Source of the DNA: Marinomonas polaris DSM 16579
GTDB taxonomy: Bacteria > Pseudomonadota > Gammaproteobacteria > Pseudomonadales > Marinomonadaceae
Direction: 5' to 3'
DNA: 63,005 nucleotides
Assembly (NCBI RefSeq): GCF_900129155.1
Contig: NZ_FQVF01000026.1
Coordinates: 1-63,005 of the forward strand
Made by a program: the position numbers and the translations under genes. Positions 52,702-60,849 of this stretch are shown here, piece after piece. Under the pieces are notes generated by a model. It worked only from the letters and a program-made list of their open reading frames with translations. It ran no database searches and had not been told where the DNA came from. The first letter of the stretch is position 1. Each line of letters opens with the position of its first letter.

Positions 52702-53475
52702 TTAGAAGAAAAGATACTTCACGCCAAAAGAGAGTAAAGCGGTTGCTAATACAGGTTGTAAAACATGGTTGGGTACATGGCTTGCGATACGTGTACCAAT
52801 GTATATTGTCGGTATGGAGCCGATTAAAAGGGCAGCGAGTAATGAGTAGTCAACGTTGCCTAAAAAAATGTGTCCTGTCCCGGCAACTAGGGTTAGTGGT
52901 ACTGCATGTGCTAGGTCGGTTCCCACAATATTTTTTGCTCTCATGATCGGAAATAATATCATCATGATGGCGGTTCCTAAGGCACCAGCACCAACGGAAG
53001 TAAGGGTAACTAATACGCCTAAAATAAATCCGCAGACAAAGACGATTTTTGTACTTTGGTCTTCTGATATGTTGAAGCTTAGTGCTTTGGTTAACTTAGC
53101 TCTAAATAATATAACCACGGCAGTGAGAACGAGCATCATACCTAACGTACTGGTTAAAATTTCTTGATAGTGATCGGGCTTTTCAAATCTTGATAATGCC
53201 CAAACGGTTATGAGGGAAGCGGGAATGCTTCCTGCCGCCATGGCGAAAACAATTTTCCAGTTTACATTGCCGCGTTTAGCATGCATGACAACGCCGGTGC
53301 TTTTTGCAATGCCTGCATACATAAGATCTGTGCCAATCGCGATATGGGGAGGAAAGCCAAACATTAATAAAAGTGGTGTCATAAGTGAGCCGCCACCAAC
53401 ACCTGTGATGCCAACAGCCAAGCCAACCGCCGCACCTGCAGAAATGTACCAAAGAAAATCCATTAGAAAAGCCAC
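52702..53475 (-). CDS. TauE/SafE-type sulfite/sulfonate exporter
   Basis: A polytopic membrane protein of 257 residues with about eight helices. The family repeat is visible at GITGVGGGSLMTPLLLMFGFP and TSVGAGALGTAIMMILFP. TauE/SafE-type proteins are proposed exporters of sulfite or organosulfonates. Its position next to cysB, divergent over about 100 bases, suggests control by CysB and a role in keeping sulfite low; this is inference from context. Confidence 0.9.
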   Translation of the reverse strand: MAFLMDFLWYISAGAAVGLAVGITGVGGGSLMTPLLLMFGFPPHIAIGTDLMYAGIAKSTGVVMHAKRGNVNWKIVFAMAAGSIPASLITVWALSRFEKPDHYQEILTSTLGMMLVLTAVVILFRAKLTKALSFNISEDQSTKIVFVCGFILGVLVTLTSVGAGALGTAIMMILFPIMRAKNIVGTDLAHAVPLTLVAGTGHIFLGNVDYSLLAALLIGSIPTIYIGTRIASHVPNHVLQPVLATALLSFGVKYLFF

Positions 53476-53572
53476 ATTGAAGTTATTTAAGCTGGCAACA
53501 CTAGAGGTTTTTTACTATTCTATAAAGTAATATTTTATTATGTTTTTAACTCTTTTTCGAATAAGGCAGACG

Positions 53573-54547
53573 ATGAAATTACAGCAGCTTAGGTATATAT
53601 GGGAAGTGGCACGTCATGACTTGAACGTTTCGGCCACGGCGCAAAGTTTATACACGTCACAGCCAGGCGTTAGTAAGCAGATTCGTCTTTTGGAAGATGA
53701 GCTTGGTGTAGAGGTTTTTGCGCGGAGCGGAAAGCACCTAACGCATGTGACACCGGCTGGCGAAAAAATTATTGCTTTAGCAGGTGAAGTGCTTAGTCAA
53801 ACGCAAAATATTAAGCGTGTGGCGAAAGAATTTAGTGATGAGCGTAAAGGGTCGCTTGATATCGCAACGACGCATACACAGGCTCGATATGCTTTGCCTA
53901 AAGTGATTAATCAATTCATTGAAGGTTATCCTGACGTTAGTTTGCATATGCATCAAGGAACACCAATGCAAATCGCAGAAATGGCAAACGACGGTCTTGT
54001 CGATTTTGCGATTGCGACAGAAGCGTTAGAGTTATTTGGCAATCTGGTTATGTTGCCTTGTTATACGTGGAACCGTTCAGTGGTTGTGCCAAAAGACCAT
54101 CCTTTGGCAAAAGTGAATAAGCTGACTCTGCAAGCATTGGCTGAATATCCTATTGTCACGTATGTATTCGGTTTTACGGGTCGATCTCAATTGGATCAGG
54201 CGTTTCAAGAGGCAGAATTACAACCAAATGTTGTATTTACTGCTGCGGACTCTGATGTGATTAAAACTTATGTGCGCTTAGGACTTGGTGTGGGGATTGT
54301 AGCTTCAATGGCCCATGATGAAATACAAGATGCAGATTTGGTTGCTTTAGATGCTTCGCATCTTTTTGCAGACAGTTGCACAAAAATAGGCATTCGTAGT
54401 AATACATTTATTCGTGGCTATATGTATAAATTTATTGAATCTTTTGCGCCTCATCTGACAAAAGATGTCGTAATGGCTGCGATGGAGGCTGGGAATCGGC
54501 AAGATGTTGAATTATTGTTTAAGGATATCGAGCTTCCAAGGCATTGA
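53573..54547 (+). CDS. cysB: HTH-type transcriptional regulator CysB
   Basis: A LysR-type activator of 324 residues controlling cysteine biosynthesis, with acetylserine as inducer and sulfide/thiosulfate as anti-inducers in relatives. The HTH (ATAQSLYTSQPGVSKQIRLLEDELG) and the start MKLQQLRYIWEVARHDLNVS are those of CysB. The inducer domain has TTHTQARYALP and TADSDVIKTYVRLGLGVG-like (AADSDVIKTYVRLGLGVG) segments. ATG 53573 follows AAGG by 7 bases; the frame begins 11 codons earlier. It is divergent from the TauE-type exporter gene and near cysI, which it is likely to control. Confidence 0.95.
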   Translation: MKLQQLRYIWEVARHDLNVSATAQSLYTSQPGVSKQIRLLEDELGVEVFARSGKHLTHVTPAGEKIIALAGEVLSQTQNIKRVAKEFSDERKGSLDIATTHTQARYALPKVINQFIEGYPDVSLHMHQGTPMQIAEMANDGLVDFAIATEALELFGNLVMLPCYTWNRSVVVPKDHPLAKVNKLTLQALAEYPIVTYVFGFTGRSQLDQAFQEAELQPNVVFTAADSDVIKTYVRLGLGVGIVASMAHDEIQDADLVALDASHLFADSCTKIGIRSNTFIRGYMYKFIESFAPHLTKDVVMAAMEAGNRQDVELLFKDIELPRH

Positions 54548-54593
54548 GCTTAATTACTAAGAATTGATTGTAAGATACTAGTCATTAGGTAGT

Positions 54594-54632
54594 AAAAAGC
54601 CGCAGCATAATTTTTTATATTGCGGCTTTTTT
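54594..54632 (+). terminator. Terminator after cysB
   Basis: AAAAAGCCGCA and TGCGGCTTTTTT pair around a 16-base AT-rich loop, ending in a T-run. Confidence 0.85.
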
Positions 54633-54669
54633 CGTTTTGTATGGTTTGTTCTAGATAAACTAAAAAGGC

Positions 54670-55272
54670 TTATTTTTTTAGCTTGATGGCCATCTCGGCG
54701 ATGCGTTTACCTTGTGCTTCACAAAGTGCTTTTTCATCATTGGTTAAAGTATTTTCATGTGTGCTGTTTGCTAGGTGGCTTGCACCATAAGGCGTTCCGC
54801 CTGCCTGCGTACTGATTAGTTCTTTGTTTTTGTAAGGCAAACCAAGCCAAACCATGCCGTGATGGATTAACGGTGTCATCATGCTGTGAATGCATTGTTC
54901 TTGGCCTCCATGCATGGTGCTTGCGCTGGTGAAGCCGCAAGCGGGTTTGTCGATTAATTGGCCTGTTAGCCAGAGTGTCGATGTCTGATCGATGAAATGT
55001 TTCAGTGGTGCGGCCATACTGCCAAAATAGGAAGGTGACCCTATAGCAAGTCCTGAGCAATCTGCTAGTTCTTCCAAAGTGCAGTAAGGTGCGCCATCGT
55101 CTGGTAATGCTGGAGCGGCGACTTTTGTTGTATCAGCCACTTCTGGAACTTGGCGTATTTTTGCTTCAATGCCGTTGGTTTTGTTGATGCCGCGAGCAAT
55201 GTACTTTGCCATTTCTGAGACTGAGCCGTGACGACTGTAAAACAAAACCAATACGTAAGGTGACTGGATCAT
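54670..55272 (-). CDS. wrbA: NAD(P)H:quinone oxidoreductase, WrbA type
   Basis: A flavodoxin-fold quinone reductase of 200 residues that reduces quinones by two electrons and avoids radicals. The FMN loop is FYSRHGSVSEMAKYIA, followed by GSPSYFGSMAAPLKHFID and TSASTMHGGQE. It lies 28 bases after arsC on the same strand, and together they probably form a small redox/stress operon. The N-terminus is a little longer than in E. coli WrbA. Confidence 0.92.
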   Translation of the reverse strand: MIQSPYVLVLFYSRHGSVSEMAKYIARGINKTNGIEAKIRQVPEVADTTKVAAPALPDDGAPYCTLEELADCSGLAIGSPSYFGSMAAPLKHFIDQTSTLWLTGQLIDKPACGFTSASTMHGGQEQCIHSMMTPLIHHGMVWLGLPYKNKELISTQAGGTPYGASHLANSTHENTLTNDEKALCEAQGKRIAEMAIKLKK

Positions 55273-55300
55273 TCAGTAGTTCCTATTTAGTTGCTCTCAT

Positions 55301-55645
55301 TTATTTAAATAAGGCTAAAACATCTTCAGGTGGGCGACCAATCTTTGCTTTGTCGTTGTGTATAACAATAGGGCGTTCTATTAGGCTTGGGGTCGTGTGC
55401 ATAGCTTGCAGACGTTCTTCATCGGTAGATTCTTTGCTTAAACCAAGTTCTTTGTAGATGGTTTCTTTAGTGCGCATGAGTTCTAGTGGTGTTATATCTA
55501 GTTGTGTAAGTAATGCTTGGATTTCTTCGATACTTGGGGGGTCTTGCAAATACAGACGAATTTCAGGTTGGATATTATTTTCTTCTAGAAGTTGTAATGT
55601 TTGACGGGATTTTGAGCAGCGAGGGTTGTGGTAAATAGTGGTCAT
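55301..55645 (-). CDS. arsC: Arsenate reductase, glutaredoxin-coupled type
   Basis: A 114-residue ArsC-family thioredoxin-fold enzyme. The catalytic CSKSRQT (Cys about 10) is at the start, with the RYL-type arginine region (RLYLQDPPS) and IERPIVIH, where a second arginine lies. This is the ArsC/Spx branch that depends on glutathione. No arsR, arsB or acr3 gene is next to it, so a general or minor arsenate/peroxide role is possible. It precedes wrbA in the transcript. The terminator between proS and arsC separates it from proS. Confidence 0.92.
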   Translation of the reverse strand: MTTIYHNPRCSKSRQTLQLLEENNIQPEIRLYLQDPPSIEEIQALLTQLDITPLELMRTKETIYKELGLSKESTDEERLQAMHTTPSLIERPIVIHNDKAKIGRPPEDVLALFK

Positions 55646-55678
55646 GTTGGCTCCTATTTATTACTGGATCTCTGGTAT

Positions 55679-55715
55679 AAAAAGCCTGACAGAAGGAACT
55701 GCTTCCGTCAGGCTT
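55679..55715 (-). terminator. Terminator of proS
   Basis: AGCCTGACAGAAG and CTTCCGTCAGGCT pair over 13 positions with one mismatch. On the minus strand the stem ends in five T. Confidence 0.88.
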
Positions 55716-55722
55716 GGTAGTC

Positions 55723-57447
55723 TTATTTTTTGCTTAAGATAAAATCGATAGCGTCGGCAATAGCAATGTCTTCGTTCTCGCCAGCTTTACGGTATTTGTA
55801 TTCTAATGTGCCTTTTTCTAGTCCTTTATCGCCAACAACTAAACGATGCGGGATGCCTAGTAGTTCGCAATCTGCGAATTTAACGCCTGGACGTTCTTTG
55901 CGATCATCTAGTAATACATCTAAGCCTTTTGCTTTTAATTCAGCGTATAGGCGGTCACATTCTGTGCGTACTGCTTCGGATTTGTCGTAGTTCATCGCAA
56001 CAATAGCAATATCGAATGGTGCGATGCTTTCTGGCCACAAAATGCCTTTTTCATCGAAGTTTTGTTCGATTGCTGCTGCGACGATACGAGAAACGCCAAT
56101 ACCATAACAGCCCATGTGCATGACTTGCGCTTTACCATTTTCATCTAAAACGGTGGCTTTTAGTGCTTCAGCATATTGTTGGCCAAGTTGGAAAATGTGA
56201 CCCACTTCGATGCCGCGTTTAATTATGATAGTGCCTTGTCCGTCTGGAGAAGGGTCACCTTCAACAACGTTGCGGATATCTGCAATTTCAAATGCCGCAC
56301 AGTCACGTTCCCAGTTCAAACCGATAAAGTGGTAGTCGTCTTTGTTTGCACCAGCGCAGAAGTCAGACATAACGGCTGCTGAGCGATCTGCGATAACGCG
56401 AACGCCTTTTTCAGCTAGACCTTTTGGTCCAATGGAGCCAGGTGCACAGCCAATTTTTGCGATGATGTCAGCTTCATCGGCGAATTCAAAAGGAGACACG
56501 ATACCAGGCAGTTTTTCCACTTTGATTTCGTTGATGTTGTGATCGCCACGCAACACAAGAGCGACGATAGTTGGTTGCTCGTTTTCGTCAACGGCTTTCA
56601 CAAGCATGGTTTTCACTGTGCTGGTGACGTCTAATTTTAAAAACTCAGCGACTTTTTGAATTGTTTTACAATCTGGAGTAAATACTTCCGCGATGTTTTG
56701 TGTTGGTGTGTCGGCTTTTTCTTTTAGGCAAACGGCTTCTGCAAGCTCGATATTAGCAGCAAAGTCAGATGAATCACTGAAAGCAATATCATCTTCACCA
56801 GAGTCGGCCAATACATGGAATTCGTGTGAATATGCGCCACCAATACTGCCTGTATCTGCGCGAACTGGGCGGTAGTTAAGGCCAATGCGATCAAATACAT
56901 TGCAATAAGCTTGGTGCATTACATCATAGGTTTGTTGGAGTGATTCAGCGCCAACATGGAAGGAGTACGCATCTTTCATGCAGAATTCGCGTGAACGCAT
57001 TACACCAAAGCGAGGGCGAACTTCGTCACGAAATTTTGTTTGAATTTGAAAGAAATTCATTGGTAGCTGTTTGTAGCTAGTCAGTTCGTTGCGCGCAAGT
57101 TCTGTGATGACTTCTTCGTGGGTTGGGCCAAGGCAATATTCGCGACCGTGGCGGTCTTGCAGACGTAGTAGTTCTGGACCATATTTCTGCCAGCGTCCTG
57201 TTTCTTGCCATAATTCTGCAGGTTGAACGCCTGGCATCATGACTTCAAGAGAGCCTGCTTTTTCCATTTCGTCGCGAACAATGCTCTCGACTTTGCGGAA
57301 GACTTTAAGACCTGTAGGTAGCCAAGTGTACAAACCTTTTGAAATTTGGCGAATCATGCCTGCACGAACCATTAGTTGGTGGCTGGTGACGACTGCGTCA
57401 GTTGGTGCATCACGTAGGGTAGAGAATAAATAGTTGCTTGCGCGCAT
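55723..57447 (-). CDS. proS: Prolyl-tRNA synthetase, bacterial type with editing domain
   Basis: A class II synthetase of 574 residues charging tRNA-Pro. Motif 1 (GLYTWLPTGLKVFRKVESIVRDEM), motif 2 (TKFRDEVRPRFGVMRSREFCMKD) and motif 3 (GCYGIGVSRIVAA) are visible. The editing (INS) domain, which clears alanyl-tRNA-Pro, lies at about 230-390 and has VALVLRGDHNINEIK. The anticodon-binding domain ends the protein. Length is close to E. coli ProS (572). Confidence 0.98.
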   Translation of the reverse strand: MRASNYLFSTLRDAPTDAVVTSHQLMVRAGMIRQISKGLYTWLPTGLKVFRKVESIVRDEMEKAGSLEVMMPGVQPAELWQETGRWQKYGPELLRLQDRHGREYCLGPTHEEVITELARNELTSYKQLPMNFFQIQTKFRDEVRPRFGVMRSREFCMKDAYSFHVGAESLQQTYDVMHQAYCNVFDRIGLNYRPVRADTGSIGGAYSHEFHVLADSGEDDIAFSDSSDFAANIELAEAVCLKEKADTPTQNIAEVFTPDCKTIQKVAEFLKLDVTSTVKTMLVKAVDENEQPTIVALVLRGDHNINEIKVEKLPGIVSPFEFADEADIIAKIGCAPGSIGPKGLAEKGVRVIADRSAAVMSDFCAGANKDDYHFIGLNWERDCAAFEIADIRNVVEGDPSPDGQGTIIIKRGIEVGHIFQLGQQYAEALKATVLDENGKAQVMHMGCYGIGVSRIVAAAIEQNFDEKGILWPESIAPFDIAIVAMNYDKSEAVRTECDRLYAELKAKGLDVLLDDRKERPGVKFADCELLGIPHRLVVGDKGLEKGTLEYKYRKAGENEDIAIADAIDFILSKK

Positions 57448-57520
57448 AATAATATCAGTACTTTAAAGTTGAGTGATTAAAGTTAAATTGCAAAAAAAAC
57501 ATCAAATTACAAAAAAAGCC

Positions 57521-58390
57521 TTAGCCTGCAAAACGCGGCTCAATCTGGCCTTTTACGTTCGTTTCAAGGGCAAAAATTCCGCCTGCTTGAGGGAATTGTT
57601 TCAGCTCTTCATCTGTTTGTGCGCCACGGCAAGTACTCACAAATAGTGTTGTCATTTCTGGTCCACCAAAGGCAACCATGGTTGGGTACGTTGCAGGAAC
57701 AAGATATTCCTCTAAAATTTCACCCTGTGGGCTAATTTTTACAACGCGCTGTCCTTGATAAAGAGCAGACCAGTAATTTCCATCACTATCAACCGCAGCA
57801 CCATCTGGGCGACCGTTGCCGTGTGGAAATTGAATGAAAACGCGTTTGTTGCTTGCGGTGCCGTTTTCTAAGTCATAATCAAATTGATAAACAACATGAT
57901 TCGGAGTATCCGAATAATACATAATGGTGTTATCAGGGGAAAATGCTAAACCATTAGATGTCCAAGCGGCTTGATCAATCAGGTTTTCTTTGCCACCGCT
58001 GAATTGATGTAATGCTCCCTTGAAGGCATCTTTTGGAGAGTACATTGTGCCAGCTAGGAAACGACCTTTAGCATCACAGCGTCCATCGTTAAAGCGGGTT
58101 GTTCTTTGATCGTAAGTGGCAAGCCAATAAGGCTTTAAATCAGCATTTATGTGTTCAAACGTATAGACACCTGAACGGAAGGCAGCGATAAAACCACCGT
58201 TTTCAACTAGTGAGAAGCAGCCGATTTCTTCGTCGAATTCGCGACTTGTTAGTTTTTTTGTTTTTGTGTTGTAAGCGTATAGTATGAAAGAATCTATATC
58301 GACAAAATAGAGCGTTTGAGTGCGCTCGTCCCAACGAGGACATTCGGCTAATTTTGCTTGTGCATCCACGGCACATTGCATATCAGTCAT
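57521..58390 (-). CDS. SMP-30/gluconolactonase-family protein
   Basis: A six-bladed beta-propeller calcium-dependent lactonase-like enzyme of 289 residues. Metal-site residues are in LAECPRWDERTQTLYFVDI (Glu near 16), FNDGRCDAKGRF (Asn), WTSNGLAFSPDNTIMYYSDT (Asn) and GRPDGAAVDSDGNYWSAL (Asp). Members hydrolyse sugar lactones or organophosphates. It stands apart from the pectate lyase gene (29 kb away), so a pathway link is not supported. An open question is which sugar lactone it uses. Confidence 0.9.
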   Translation of the reverse strand: MTDMQCAVDAQAKLAECPRWDERTQTLYFVDIDSFILYAYNTKTKKLTSREFDEEIGCFSLVENGGFIAAFRSGVYTFEHINADLKPYWLATYDQRTTRFNDGRCDAKGRFLAGTMYSPKDAFKGALHQFSGGKENLIDQAAWTSNGLAFSPDNTIMYYSDTPNHVVYQFDYDLENGTASNKRVFIQFPHGNGRPDGAAVDSDGNYWSALYQGQRVVKISPQGEILEEYLVPATYPTMVAFGGPEMTTLFVSTCRGAQTDEELKQFPQAGGIFALETNVKGQIEPRFAG

Positions 58391-58475
58391 GCGGGCTCCA
58401 AGTCTCTGAGAGTTTTTAAAAATAGAGTGCTATAGTGCTTATGAAAGCCTTTTTTGTAAATAGGAAGATGTAAAG

Positions 58476-58919
58476 ATGTTTGAGTTAAATCCTGTGTTAG
58501 GTCGTGATTCTATTCTTGTTGGACACTTTTCATTGTGCCAGTTGCGTCTTATAAATGATGCTCAGTTTCCTTGGTTTATACTTGTTCCGCAAAGAAATGA
58601 CATTACTGAAATATATCAACTTGTAGAAGAGGATCGTCAGCAATTGATGGCAGAAAGTTGCCTGTTGGCGGAAACTCTTCATGATGCCTTTTCCGCAACT
58701 AAACTGAATGTTGCCGCTATTGGCAATCAGGTGCCGCAATTGCATATACATCATATAGTTCGTTATAAGACTGATCCTTGCTGGCCTAGTCCTATTTGGG
58801 GGAAATTGGATGCTATTCCTTATTCAAAAGAAGACTTGGCTGAGATTTTGCAGAAGGTTCATTCATTGCTAAGTGATGATTTAACGCTGCCTAGCGATGG
58901 GGCTGAACTTTACTATTGA
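58476..58919 (+). CDS. HIT-domain nucleotide hydrolase-like protein
   Basis: A 147-residue protein of the histidine-triad family. The active-site strand is VPQLHIHHIVRYKTD, which has the H-x-H-x-H form (QLHIHHIV) somewhat changed from the HxHxHxx triad of HinT. Such proteins hydrolyse nucleotide phosphoramidates or AppppA-like compounds. The ATG is preceded by GGAAGATGTAAAG. It faces away from the SMP-30 gene, and the DUF2786 gene follows 63 bases on. Confidence 0.88.
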   Translation: MFELNPVLGRDSILVGHFSLCQLRLINDAQFPWFILVPQRNDITEIYQLVEEDRQQLMAESCLLAETLHDAFSATKLNVAAIGNQVPQLHIHHIVRYKTDPCWPSPIWGKLDAIPYSKEDLAEILQKVHSLLSDDLTLPSDGAELYY

Positions 58920-58982
58920 GAAAAAGCCCTGAATTTGTATTCTATACTGAGTGAAATTTAGCCAACTTGGAAAGCGTGTTTT

Positions 58983-60686
58983 ATGAGCATAAGCAAAAGG
59001 AAGAAGGCCATACAGAAAGTTGTTAAATTATTGAATTTAGCAACCTCTACTAATTCAAGTGAATCTGTAATGGCTTTGCGTCATGCGGAGTCGCTGATTA
59101 GGCAATATCAGGTTGCTCAACGAGAGCTACCTATTTTGCAGTTGTGTGACCGAGCTATGCTTTACCGCGTGAGTTGGGGTGGGGCGACTCCGCGATATCA
59201 AAAAGAAGTCGTTGTAAAATCATCCTCCGAAGGGTCTGTGTATCATCGTCGTTTCAGTGAAAAAGATAACGACCCTAGTCGAGCGTATGAATCTGCTCGT
59301 ACTATTCTTGATGATATGGATTTATCTAGTTTTCACGATACTGACAATTCACCTCGTGATTCATTTTTGGCAGATAATGAAAATGTTGATAACGAAAAGG
59401 TGTACGTTAGTAATGACGATCAAATGACTTTTTGTGTGGATGCTCAAGCTGAAGAAGTTGAGTCGAATTTTGAATTAGATGGCAATAATGTCGGTGAAAA
59501 TAGCATGACAGCGGAAAGTGTAATGGAAGATGTGGTTATGGCGGCAGCGTCTGTTGCTAACGAAAATGGACAGGATGGCTCTGCTAGCTATACTTCCAGT
59601 GATAATGTTATTAATGCCACTAAAGCTTTCCGTCCAGATAATCATGGATTTACTGAAACTCTTAAAACGCAATATGCGACGAGCGATCCAAATGTGCCAT
59701 TCATAGAGGATGGTTACTGGTCAAAAGTTTATGAAAAACTTGCTGATTTTGATGAAACCAAAATCCAAACGGATATAGAGACTTTAGATAAGCAGCTTCT
59801 ATTGGCTCAGGAAAATCTGCAGCTTAAAAAGCAGAAACGTTATGAACACGAACAAGGTGAATTGCAGGAGCGTGCCGAACGTGCGCGAATTGAGCAAAGC
59901 TTTGAAGAAGCTATTGAACGAGCTTTTCAGGCTAGAGCAAAATCTTATGAAGCTTGGGAAAATAGTTGCACCAAAATCCGTATGGCTCGTTTAAGAGATG
60001 AACAAGAAGCAGTTCAAGGATACGATGCAGTTAGTCATGCTTTGGTGAAAAACAAAGAGTCTCTTAAGCAGCACTTGCAGCGCAAAGAAGATTATCGGGC
60101 TGCCAAAATAATGCATGAGTTGCGCCGTCATCTTGTGCTAGCTGTATCTGTTGGTGAGGATGCTACGGCATCTTATGAAAAAGTTATTGATATTATGTCT
60201 CAGAACGGTCTTTCTCTTAAAGATTTAGAGTTCTCGGATATTAAAAATAAGAGCTTGTTTATTCGTTTGTTAGAACGTGAGTCTGCGCTTATTTCTGATG
60301 TGCATGCAAGAGAAGTGCACACTGAAGAGATGTTAGATAAATTTTTAACTTCTAATTTAGCAAAAAAAGAATCACGAGCATCTGAAAATCCGATCCAACA
60401 TATTCAGCGTTTGTTGATTGCTGCGAGCGAGGGTGGCCAGTTCGAGACTCAGAAGAATTTAGAGCAAGTTATTTACTTGATGGAGACTAATGATATAGGT
60501 GTTAGGGATATTGGTTATGGCTTCATTAAAAAATATTCTGTCTTTATTCGTCTGATCAACTGGGAAGCTGAGCGTATTGCGTCTTTACCTGAGAGAGAAA
60601 AATTTACTGCTCAAATTTTAGAAGAGTATATTCAGCACTCTGTGCAGAAGCCAAAATCTGATAGAGAGCAAAAAGCAAATCGTTAA
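58983..60686 (+). CDS. DUF2786-domain protein with internal repeats and coiled coil
   Basis: A 567-residue protein of unknown function. Residues about 5-55 form a DUF2786 module (IQKVVKLLNLATSTNSSESV, HAESLIRQYQV). Then comes a long acidic, probably unstructured region (about 95-235), a charged coiled coil (about 260-375) and two similar C-terminal units at about 377-453 and 473-550. The C-terminal units share LVLA/LLIAAS, EKVIDIM/EQVIYLM, FIRLLERES/FIRLINWEA and an ending FL/YI. Their first helices also resemble the N-terminal DUF2786 module. DUF2786 proteins are often phage- or plasmid-linked; nothing else here is. The gene stands alone, with a terminator behind it. Confidence 0.75.
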   Translation: MSISKRKKAIQKVVKLLNLATSTNSSESVMALRHAESLIRQYQVAQRELPILQLCDRAMLYRVSWGGATPRYQKEVVVKSSSEGSVYHRRFSEKDNDPSRAYESARTILDDMDLSSFHDTDNSPRDSFLADNENVDNEKVYVSNDDQMTFCVDAQAEEVESNFELDGNNVGENSMTAESVMEDVVMAAASVANENGQDGSASYTSSDNVINATKAFRPDNHGFTETLKTQYATSDPNVPFIEDGYWSKVYEKLADFDETKIQTDIETLDKQLLLAQENLQLKKQKRYEHEQGELQERAERARIEQSFEEAIERAFQARAKSYEAWENSCTKIRMARLRDEQEAVQGYDAVSHALVKNKESLKQHLQRKEDYRAAKIMHELRRHLVLAVSVGEDATASYEKVIDIMSQNGLSLKDLEFSDIKNKSLFIRLLERESALISDVHAREVHTEEMLDKFLTSNLAKKESRASENPIQHIQRLLIAASEGGQFETQKNLEQVIYLMETNDIGVRDIGYGFIKKYSVFIRLINWEAERIASLPEREKFTAQILEEYIQHSVQKPKSDREQKANR

Positions 60687-60721
60687 GCTGTTTGCCTAAA
60701 AGAACTAACCTTTTATTATTT

Positions 60722-60754
60722 ATACCCCTCATTCATTCAATTGATGAGGGGTAT
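60722..60754 (+). terminator. Terminator after the DUF2786 gene
   Basis: ATACCCCTCAT and ATGAGGGGTAT are exact complements over 11 bases around an 11-base loop; the tail ATTTCTTT is only moderately T-rich. Confidence 0.75.
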
Positions 60755-60849
60755 ATTTCTTTAAAACCCACCATAAAGCTTTCTTTGCAAGGCTGCATCT
60801 TTTACCATTTCGTTTTCGATTTAATCGTAATACTCAGCAGGAGAGAAGC

